Position numbers and translations under genes: made by a program. Under the pieces are notes generated by a model. That model was not told the origin of the DNA. It saw nothing but the letters and a program-made list of their open reading frames with translations, and ran no database searches. From Bradyrhizobium sp. 149 (GTDB lineage: Bacteria; Pseudomonadota; Alphaproteobacteria; Rhizobiales; Xanthobacteraceae), in contig NZ_JADPKK010000016.1 in assembly GCF_023073915.1 (NCBI RefSeq), positions 55,341 to 119,340 of the forward strand: a stretch of 64,000 bases of DNA. Direction: 5' to 3'. Positions 57,645-64,000 of the stretch are shown here, piece by piece. Within the stretch, counting starts at the first letter, position 1, and each line of letters opens with the position of its first letter.

Positions 57645-59837
57645 GTGCAGGGCGCACAACGCAATTCGCTGAGACTGCTGCAGTGGATGATGGCTGCATC
57701 GCTGGCGCTCCCGATTGCGCTGTTCGCGATCGCCTCCTCGATCTCCTACACCTCGACAAAAGACATCGCCGACCGCGAAATCGAACGCACCCTCGATGTC
57801 GCGCATGAGCACGCGCTCAAGGTGTTCGAGACGATTGACCGTAGCCTCGCCGAGATCAACGAAGTGGTGCGCGGCCTGCCCGACGACGTCATCCGCTCGC
57901 GCGAACCGGCCCTGCACCGCCGCCTGAAGCAGCTGACCGATTCGCTGCCGCAGCTCAAATCGGCCTGGATCTTCGATGCGGACGGAAAGTCGCTGGTCAA
58001 CAGCCTTGCCTCGCCGCCGCCGCAGCAGAGTTTTGCGGACCGCGACTACTTCTATGCCCATGTCGACCAGACCATCGGCAGCTACATCGGTGTTCCCCTG
58101 ACGCCGCGCCAGCCCTATCAGGGTGCGCGCTTCTTCGGGGTCAGCCGCCGCCGCGACTCCGACGACGGCAGCTTCATCGGCGTAATCCAGGCCTCCGTCC
58201 TGCCGGAATATTTCGAGAGCTTTTATGCCAGGATCGGCACCGACCCCGGCAGCTTCTTCGCGATGGGACGCAGCGACGGGGTCGTGCTGGCGCATCTCCC
58301 GCGACTGGATCGTGACCTTCGGCTCGATCCCAGCGGGCCGGTCGGCCAGAGCATCGCCGCTCACCCCGAGCACGGCCTCATCACCGTCGCATGGCCCTCG
58401 GACGGGATCGAGCGGCGCATCGGCTACCGACGCATCGCCGAATACCCGATCTATGTCAGCGCGGGGCTCGATACCTCGGCCATCCGCGCGCGCTGGTTCG
58501 CCACCATGGGCCAGCATCTGGTGTTCGGCATTCCCGCCACCGCGCTGCTGTTCCTGCTGCTGGCATTGGCGTTCCGGCGCACCCAGCATCTTCAGGCCGA
58601 GGCCGCCGCGCGGCGCGAAGCCGAGGAGGCGCTCAAGCACAGCCAGCGCCTGGAGGCGCTCGGGCAGCTCACCGGGGGCGTCGCGCACGACTTCAACAAC
58701 CTCCTGACCGTGATTCGCGCCTCCGTCGACCTGCTGAACCGGCCGCAACTGAGCGAGGAGCGGCGCCAACGCTACATCACCGCCATCGCGGAGGCGGTCG
58801 CGCGCGCGGCCAAGCTGACCTCGCAGCTGCTCGCCTTTGCGCGGCGCCAGACCCTGAAGCCGGAAGTGTTCGACGTCGGCGCGCGGATGCAGTTGCTGCA
58901 CGACATGCTCGCGACGCTGCTCGGACCCGCGATCGAAATCTCGATGCGGCTTCCGGCCGAGCCGTGCCTCGTCAATGCCGATGCAAGCCAGTTCGAAACG
59001 GCGTTGATCAACATGGCGACCAATGCGCGCGATGCCATGCACGGCAAGGGCAGGATCGTTCTCGAGGTCGCGGCCGCGCCGGCCATTGCGGACACGCTGA
59101 CTCCCGTCCCGGGAAGCCATGACATTTCAGGCAACCATGATCTTCCCGGCAACCATGATCTTCCCGGCAACCATGGCTTCGTCCGCATTGCCGTCAGCGA
59201 CACCGGCGTCGGCATTCCGGCTGCGCGGCTCGAGCGCATCTTCGAGCCGTTCTTCACCACCAAGCTGGTCGGCCAAGGCACCGGTCTCGGCCTGTCGCAG
59301 GTGTTCGGCTTCGCCCGGCAATCCGGGGGCGAGGTGACAGTCACCAGCGAGGTCGGGCACGGCAGCACCTTCGCGCTCTATCTGCCGCGCGCGGCGCCGC
59401 ACCTGCTGCCGCAGCGGCAGGCGCCGAACACGGCCCCGGCGGTGGCCGGCAGCGGCATGTCGGTGCTGCTGGTCGAGGACAATATCGAGCTCGCCAATTT
59501 CGCTGCCGACGGCCTCACCGAGCTCGGCTACAGCATCACGCTGGTCGACAATGCGACCGATGCACTCGCCGAGCTGGTCATGGACGCAGATCGATTCGAT
59601 GTCGTTTTCTCGGACGTCGTGATGCCGGGCATGACCGGGCTCGATCTCGCGCAGACGGTCCGCGACCGCAGCATCGGCGTGCCGGTCGTGCTGACCACCG
59701 GCTACAGCGAGGCGCTGTCCCAGGACGGCAATTTCGATTTCGAGCTTGTGCAGAAGCCATACGCGATCGATCAGCTGTCGCGCGTGCTGCATCGGGTCGC
59801 ACGGCTCCGCCGGGTGCGCGACGGCGCCGCCGAATGA
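57645..59837 (+). CDS. Hybrid sensor histidine kinase / response regulator
   Basis: 730 residues: TM helix (about 11-34), a periplasmic Cache-like sensor (about 40-280, with YIGVPLTPRQPYQGARFFGVS), TM helix (about 287-310), HisKA with phospho-acceptor His348 in GGVAHDFNNLLTV, HATPase with N box ALINMATNARDAM and G box TGLGLSQVFGFARQ, and a C-terminal receiver with Asp657 in VFSDVVMPGMTGLD. The start is a GTG at 57645. Signal and output are unknown; no separate regulator or output gene is adjacent. An 18-bp tandem repeat lies within the ATP-binding domain. Confidence 0.9.
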   Translation: MQGAQRNSLRLLQWMMAASLALPIALFAIASSISYTSTKDIADREIERTLDVAHEHALKVFETIDRSLAEINEVVRGLPDDVIRSREPALHRRLKQLTDSLPQLKSAWIFDADGKSLVNSLASPPPQQSFADRDYFYAHVDQTIGSYIGVPLTPRQPYQGARFFGVSRRRDSDDGSFIGVIQASVLPEYFESFYARIGTDPGSFFAMGRSDGVVLAHLPRLDRDLRLDPSGPVGQSIAAHPEHGLITVAWPSDGIERRIGYRRIAEYPIYVSAGLDTSAIRARWFATMGQHLVFGIPATALLFLLLALAFRRTQHLQAEAAARREAEEALKHSQRLEALGQLTGGVAHDFNNLLTVIRASVDLLNRPQLSEERRQRYITAIAEAVARAAKLTSQLLAFARRQTLKPEVFDVGARMQLLHDMLATLLGPAIEISMRLPAEPCLVNADASQFETALINMATNARDAMHGKGRIVLEVAAAPAIADTLTPVPGSHDISGNHDLPGNHDLPGNHGFVRIAVSDTGVGIPAARLERIFEPFFTTKLVGQGTGLGLSQVFGFARQSGGEVTVTSEVGHGSTFALYLPRAAPHLLPQRQAPNTAPAVAGSGMSVLLVEDNIELANFAADGLTELGYSITLVDNATDALAELVMDADRFDVVFSDVVMPGMTGLDLAQTVRDRSIGVPVVLTTGYSEALSQDGNFDFELVQKPYAIDQLSRVLHRVARLRRVRDGAAE
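59112..59177 (+). repeat. 18-bp tandem repeat inside the histidine kinase gene
   Basis: The unit GGCAACCATGATCTTCCC occurs at 59130-59147 and 59148-59165, with a partial third copy from 59166 and a diverged one before 59130. Translation gives GNHDLP-GNHDLP-GNHG between the N and F/G1 boxes of the ATPase domain. A multiple of three, so the frame holds. Confidence 0.9.
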
Positions 59838-59890
59838 GCCGGCACTCGGAACTTGCGGGAACCGTTTGATTTACCTCGCGTTATCCGGTC

Positions 59891-61849
59891 ATGCAAAAGC
59901 CGGCCGGGAAGCACGAATCAGGCAAGACGCCGCGCATTGTCGAAATCGTCGGCGAGAACGGCGACGAAGTGGCGCCGCCGCCGCCCGAGCTGGTCGAGCC
60001 CGACTCGGAGTTGTCGCCGGACGAGGCCGAGCAGGCCCGCAAGGACTATCTCCTCACCCGCTTCTGGATCAGCGCGCGCGGGTTCTGGGCACGCAAGGGG
60101 GACCGCCTCGCCTGGCCGTTCTCGATCGGCCTCGGCGTGCTGATCGTCCTGACCGTCGGCTTCCAGTACGGCATCAATGTCTGGAATCGCGCCATCTTCG
60201 ACGCGATTGAGAAGCGCGAGGCGTCCACCGTCTTCCATCTCACCGCGGTATTCTTCCCGCTTGCGATCGGCAGCATCGTGCTCGGCGTGGCCCAGGTGTT
60301 CGCGCGCATGGGCATCCAGCGGCGCTGGCGGGCCTGGCTGACGGCAAGCGTGCTGACGCGCTGGCTCGGCAACGGCCGCTACTATCAGCTCAATCTGGTC
60401 GACGGCGACCACAAGAATCCGGAATACCGGATCGCGGAGGATCTGCGCGTCGCGACCGATTCGCCGGTTGATTTTCTCGCCGGCGTGACTTCCGCGCTGC
60501 TGTCGGCCGCAACCTTCATCGTCGTGCTCTGGACTATCGGCGGCGCGCTCACCGTCACGCTTGCGGGATCGTCGGTGACCATTCCCGGCTTCCTGGTGAT
60601 CGCTGCGGTGCTTTATGCCGCGATCGCATCGGGTTCGATCCTGGTGATCGGCCGTCGATTCGTGCAGGTCTCCGAGGACAAGAACCAGGCCGAGGCCGAT
60701 TTCCGCTACACGCTGACGCGCGTGCGCGAGAACGGCGAGAGCATCGCACTGCTCGGCGGGGAGGCGGAGGAGCGCGACGGCATCGACCGCAATTTTACCA
60801 ACGTGCTGCGGCAATGGGCGCGGCTCGCGGGGCAGCACATGCGCACCACCCTGGTGTCGCAGGGATCGAGTCTTGTTGCTCCCGTGGTCCCTCTCCTGCT
60901 GTGCGCGCCAAAATTCCTCGACGGCAGCATGACGCTGGGACAGGTGATGCAGGCGGCTTCTGCCTTCACCATCGTCCAAAGCGCGTTCGGCTGGTTGGTC
61001 GACAATTATCCGCGGCTCGCCGACTGGAATGCCTGCGCTCGCCGCATCGCCTCGCTGATGATGTCGCTCGACGGTCTCGAGCGCGCCGAGCTGGGCGATG
61101 GCCTCGGCCGCATCAAGCGCGGCGAGACCAGCAACGACGCCATGCTGGAGCTGAACGATCTCTCGGTCACGCTCGACGACGGCACCGCCGTGGTCGGCGA
61201 GACGGTGGTGGTGATCGAGGCCGGCGAGCGGCTGCTTGTCGCAGGCGAATCCGGTACCGGCAAGAGCACGCTGGTGCGCGCCATCGCCGGGCTCTGGCCT
61301 TGGGGTGGCGGCAGCGTCAATTTCCATCCCGACCGGCGGCTGTTCATGCTGCCGCAGCGACCCTACGTGCCATCAGGCTCGCTGCGCCGCGCGGTCGCCT
61401 ATCCCGGCGCGGAAGGCGACTGGACGGTCGAGGAGATCGGCGAGGTCCTGCACAAGGTCGGTCTCGACCATCTCAAGGAGAAGATCGAGGAAGAAGGCCC
61501 GTGGGATCAGACGCTATCCGGGGGCGAGAAGCAGCGTCTCGCCTTTGCGCGGCTGTTGCTGCACAGCCCGGACATCGTCGTGCTCGACGAGGCGACCTCG
61601 GCGCTCGACGAGAAGAGCCAGGACAAGATGATGAAGATGGTCACCGACGAACTGCCGAAGGCCACCATCGTCAGCGTCGCGCATCGTGTCGAGCTGGAGG
61701 CCTTCCACAGCCGCAAGATCGTGCTGGAGCGCCGCAAGGGCGGCGCAAAACTTGTCAGCGACATCGACCTGATCCCGCGCAAGGGTAAGCGCAAGCTGCT
61801 CGGCCGCTTCCTGCGCCAGCGCAAGGTGCCGCCGAAAAAGGCAGCGTGA
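59891..61849 (+). CDS. ABC transporter, SbmA/BacA-like TM domain fused to ATPase (BclA/YddA-like)
   Basis: 652-residue half-transporter: cytosolic N-terminus, about six TM helices (90-400) with the SbmA/BacA family blocks ARKGDRLAWPFSIGL, GINVWNRAIFDAIEKREAS, RVRENGESIALLGGEAEE, then an ATPase with Walker A LVAGESGTGKSTLVRAIAGL, signature TLSGGEKQRLAFARLLL and Walker B DIVVLDEATSALDE. The family includes Bradyrhizobium BclA, a peptide importer needed for bacteroid formation with NCR-peptide-producing hosts. Bradyrhizobia carry several paralogues, so this need not be BclA itself. The ATG at 59891 is 53 bases after the kinase stop. Confidence 0.85.
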   Translation: MQKPAGKHESGKTPRIVEIVGENGDEVAPPPPELVEPDSELSPDEAEQARKDYLLTRFWISARGFWARKGDRLAWPFSIGLGVLIVLTVGFQYGINVWNRAIFDAIEKREASTVFHLTAVFFPLAIGSIVLGVAQVFARMGIQRRWRAWLTASVLTRWLGNGRYYQLNLVDGDHKNPEYRIAEDLRVATDSPVDFLAGVTSALLSAATFIVVLWTIGGALTVTLAGSSVTIPGFLVIAAVLYAAIASGSILVIGRRFVQVSEDKNQAEADFRYTLTRVRENGESIALLGGEAEERDGIDRNFTNVLRQWARLAGQHMRTTLVSQGSSLVAPVVPLLLCAPKFLDGSMTLGQVMQAASAFTIVQSAFGWLVDNYPRLADWNACARRIASLMMSLDGLERAELGDGLGRIKRGETSNDAMLELNDLSVTLDDGTAVVGETVVVIEAGERLLVAGESGTGKSTLVRAIAGLWPWGGGSVNFHPDRRLFMLPQRPYVPSGSLRRAVAYPGAEGDWTVEEIGEVLHKVGLDHLKEKIEEEGPWDQTLSGGEKQRLAFARLLLHSPDIVVLDEATSALDEKSQDKMMKMVTDELPKATIVSVAHRVELEAFHSRKIVLERRKGGAKLVSDIDLIPRKGKRKLLGRFLRQRKVPPKKAA

Positions 61850-61940
61850 GGCCCGTTACCCCATCACGAACCTCTCGTGAACGATTGGAGTCCCCGGCAA
61901 AACCGGCTATGCATGCGCCGCTTGCAACGAGGACCTTGAC

Positions 61941-62765
61941 TTGGCGACCGACAATGCCTCTTCGTCCGCGCCGTTCGGCGCGTTTGCGCCGAATGCGGCG
62001 CAGGCCGCGATCATTCGCCTCGCGACACGATCGGGGCTGAAGCGCGGCGCGTTCCGGCCCTGGCTCTCGCGATTGGTGAACCTGCTGCGCGGTGGCCCCG
62101 TCGACGTGCAGTACCAGGGCGCATCGTTCCGCTTCTATCACCAGGGCAGCGCCACCGAGCGCGGCGCGTTGTTCAATCCCGCCTACAATCTCGACGAGCT
62201 CGACTTCCTGCGCCAGCACACCCCGGACGGCGGCGTGTTCGTCGACGTCGGCGCCAATGTCGGCACCTTTGCGCTGGTGATGGCGCAGCAGGTCGGGCCA
62301 TCGGGGAAAGTGGTTGCGATCGAACCGCATCCGATGACCTTTGGACGGCTGTCGTTCAACCAGGCCGCTTCGAAAGCAGTCCAGGTGCGCCTGGTGCAGG
62401 CGGCCGCTGGCGACAGCGACGGCGAGCTGATGATCGAGAGCGGCGGCGGCAATCTCGGCGCCACGCATGTCGTCACCGGCACCGCCAGCGCGGACGCCAT
62501 CAAGGTTCCGTCGCTGCGGCTGACGCGCATTCTCGACGAGGCCGGCGTTACGAACGTGGACGCATTGAAGATCGACGTCGAAGGCTTTGAGGACCGCGTG
62601 CTGGTCGGCTTTTTCCGCGACGCGCCGCAATCGCTATGGCCGCGCGCGGTGGTGATCGAGCATCTGTCACAAAACGAATGGCGAGAAGATTGTATCGCTG
62701 ACATGGTCGCGCGCGGCTTTGCGGTTGCGCGCAGGACACGGAGCAATACGTTCCTGTCGCGCTGA
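61941..62765 (+). CDS. FkbM-family methyltransferase
   Basis: 274-residue SAM-dependent methyltransferase. Motif I GGVFVDVGANVGTFALVMA, then VVAIEPHPMTFGRLSFN, and the C-terminal VDALKIDVEGFEDRVLVGF are typical of FkbM enzymes, which O-methylate sugars or polyketides. The start is a TTG at 61941, preceded by GAGG; no nearer ATG. It stands between the transporter and a VOC gene on the same strand. Confidence 0.88.
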   Translation: MATDNASSSAPFGAFAPNAAQAAIIRLATRSGLKRGAFRPWLSRLVNLLRGGPVDVQYQGASFRFYHQGSATERGALFNPAYNLDELDFLRQHTPDGGVFVDVGANVGTFALVMAQQVGPSGKVVAIEPHPMTFGRLSFNQAASKAVQVRLVQAAAGDSDGELMIESGGGNLGATHVVTGTASADAIKVPSLRLTRILDEAGVTNVDALKIDVEGFEDRVLVGFFRDAPQSLWPRAVVIEHLSQNEWREDCIADMVARGFAVARRTRSNTFLSR

Positions 62766-62787
62766 CAACGAACGACGGAGGTTTGCG

Positions 62788-63174
62788 ATGATCGACCACA
62801 TGGGCTTCCCGGTCTCCGACTATGAACGCTCCAAGGCGTTCTACGCCAAGGCATTGGCCCCGCTCGGCTACAGCCTGATCATGGAGGTCACGCAGGAGCA
62901 GACCGGACACGATCCGGCCGCCGGCTTCGGCGCCGACGGCAAGCCGGATTTCTGGATCGGCGGCGAGGGCGCGCTGAACAAGCCGGTGCATGTCGCGATC
63001 CTGGCCAAGGACCGTGCCGCGGTGGAAGCGTTCTACAAGGCGGCCTTGGCCGCCGGCGGCCGCGACAACGGGCCGCCCGGCATTCGTGCGCATTACCATC
63101 CGAACTATTACGGCGCGTTCGTGCTCGATCCCGATGGACACAACATCGAGGCGGTCTGCCACGCGCCCCAATAA
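62788..63174 (+). CDS. VOC-family (glyoxalase-like) protein
   Basis: 128-residue single-domain vicinal-oxygen-chelate protein: MIDHMGFPVSDYERSKAFY at the N-terminus (metal His4), PVHVAILAKDRAAVEAFY and the C-terminal YGAFVLDPDGHNIEAVCH. Two VOC half-sites are present; the substrate is unknown. The ATG at 62788 is preceded by GGAGG. Confidence 0.9.
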   Translation: MIDHMGFPVSDYERSKAFYAKALAPLGYSLIMEVTQEQTGHDPAAGFGADGKPDFWIGGEGALNKPVHVAILAKDRAAVEAFYKAALAAGGRDNGPPGIRAHYHPNYYGAFVLDPDGHNIEAVCHAPQ

Positions 63175-63190
63175 GATGGCGACGCGAGAC

Positions 63191-63215
63191 GGAACATTGG
63201 CGCGACATTATCGTT
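63191..63215 (+). promoter_or_regulatory. EcfG-type general stress promoter GGAAC-N16-CGTT
   Basis: GGAAC at 63191-63195 and CGTT at 63212-63215 with exactly 16 bases between, the consensus for the alphaproteobacterial general stress sigma factor EcfG. It is in the gap before the proline-rich ORF, 26 bases upstream of its ATG. Confidence 0.65.
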
Positions 63216-63240
63216 GCCGTTCTCCCGACAACTGATCTCG

Positions 63241-63492
63241 ATGATGCCGATGCCGATCGAGCCGCCCGAAATTCCGCCGTCGACACCAGGCACGCCCACC
63301 GAGCCGCCGCCGGGGATTCCGCCGGGCAATCCGCAGCCTGAAATCGCGCCGCCGGTGCGCGAGCCCGGCTCGCCATCGCCGCCCGACGAATTGCCGGGCC
63401 GCATGCCTGAAGAGATTCCATCGCGCGGACCGAACGGCCCGCTCACGCCGAATCCCGCGACGGACGCAAGTCCGCCGCGGGATCACGCATGA
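63241..63492 (+). CDS. Small proline-rich hypothetical protein
   Basis: 83 residues, about one third proline, with motifs such as EPPEIPPSTPGTPTEPPPG and PPDELPGRMPEEIPSRGPNG; acidic, no TM helix, no signal peptide. The ATG at 63241 is one of several clustered; 63214 is an alternative. An EcfG-type promoter sits right upstream, supporting real expression under stress. Function unknown. Confidence 0.6.
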   Translation: MMPMPIEPPEIPPSTPGTPTEPPPGIPPGNPQPEIAPPVREPGSPSPPDELPGRMPEEIPSRGPNGPLTPNPATDASPPRDHA

Positions 63493-63678
63493 GGCGAAGC
63501 ATCACATCCGAGGCAATTGCAAGCAGCGTCTGAATGCGCAATGAACGTCACCATAGTGAGGTGATTTGCGTGCAGAAATAAATCGGGCCGCGACCGCTTT
63601 GTCCGCCACAATCCGGCCTAACGCGTAGCTGTTCATCCCAACACGTCGTCAAAGAACCTTCCGGGGAAGTTCACCATC

Positions 63679-64000
63679 ATGACCAATCTTCGTTTCGTGC
63701 TGCTTGCCACCACGGCTCTGACCGCGATGCAGCTGGCAAGCTCCGCATCGCATGCGCAAGGCGCATCGCCGCTCGTGGTCGCGCAGGCGCAGCCACAAGA
63801 GACCGGCCCTGACGGAAAACCGAAGCAGCCGCCGAAGGGACCGCCCGCGGCCGCGCCGCCTGCGGCCCCGGCGCGCCCGGCCGCACCGCCGCCCGCAGCT
63901 GCACCGCCCCATCCGCCCGCGGCGCCTCCGCCGGCTGCCGCACCGCCGCGCCCAGCAGCGCCGCCCCCGCCTCCGCCACCACCCGCGGCCCGTCCGGCGC
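63679..64000 (+). CDS. Exported Pro/Ala-rich protein (partial, start only)
   Basis: The first 107 residues: a signal peptide (MTNLRFVLLATTALTAMQLA ... SHAQG), then QAQPQETGPDGKPKQPPKGP and a long run of Pro/Ala repeats that continues past the window end. Some Bradyrhizobium proteins with such a start end in an OmpA domain, but nothing of that is visible here. Confidence 0.75.
   Translation, partial: MTNLRFVLLATTALTAMQLASSASHAQGASPLVVAQAQPQETGPDGKPKQPPKGPPAAAPPAAPARPAAPPPAAAPPHPPAAPPPAAAPPRPAAPPPPPPPPAARPA

Noticed and set aside
57462..59120. 552-codon minus-strand ORF opposite the histidine kinase
   Set aside because: Shadow of the kinase reading frame; no recognisable domain.

Overview
The window looks like a chromosomal core segment of a Bradyrhizobium-type alphaproteobacterium (Nitrobacteraceae). 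The signs are high G+C, protein sequences typical of that group, a BclA/SbmA-like ABC transporter, an Irr-type iron control element, an EcfG-type promoter and many copies of the palindromic dispersed repeats common in these genomes. This assignment is made by recognition; no search was run.

Layout. 1-9.5 kb: mdh (partial) and zapE; an orphan VapB-like antitoxin; thpR; the tesA-like esterase divergent from a ybbA-ybbP-like ABC pair; a Bax-inhibitor-1 protein; a GNAT acetyltransferase; and a DUF2794 gene. 9.5-17.2 kb: an intergenic region with an orphan intrinsic terminator, a DUF1223 gene, acnA, and the divergent ccmABCDG cytochrome c maturation operon. An excellent Irr-type ICE palindrome lies between acnA and ccmA. 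17.2-25.9 kb: yciB, ftsY, an RluA-family pseudouridine synthase, a DUF2336 gene, mtaB, dapF, two exported proteins (GyrI-like and SIMPL) and an MBL-fold hydrolase. 26-37.9 kb: ffh-rpsP-rimM-trmD-rplS, leuC, three small exported proteins, a zincin, leuD, a glycosyltransferase, a HAD phosphatase, a CoA-ester lyase and a beta-carbonic anhydrase. 38-47.1 kb is the most accessory-looking part. It holds a papain-like protease/alpha-beta hydrolase fusion next to a decayed membrane/coiled-coil gene, then asd, two unknown membrane or exported proteins, leuB, an MFS transporter and a lower-G+C multi-TM protein with an OmpA-like domain. 47.2-57.5 kb: a Tat-exported molybdoenzyme with its cytochrome b, a fasciclin protein, an SDR, matB, a TauE/SafE permease and sdhCDAB. 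57.6-64 kb: a hybrid histidine kinase, the BclA-like transporter, an FkbM methyltransferase, a VOC protein, a proline-rich stress-promoter ORF and the start of a Pro/Ala-rich exported protein.

Functionally the window concentrates TCA-cycle Fe-S and other enzymes (mdh, acnA, sdhCDAB), leucine, lysine and aspartate-family synthesis (leuC, leuD, leuB, dapF, asd), SRP targeting (ffh, ftsY), translation (rpsP, rplS, rimM, trmD, mtaB) and cytochrome c maturation. No phage, IS element, CRISPR array, tRNA or rRNA gene was recognised. The less ordinary content is the regulatory palindromes, the repeat elements (some inside operons or next to start and stop codons), the protease/hydrolase fusion locus, a possible sRNA, and a tandem repeat inside a histidine-kinase ATP-binding domain.
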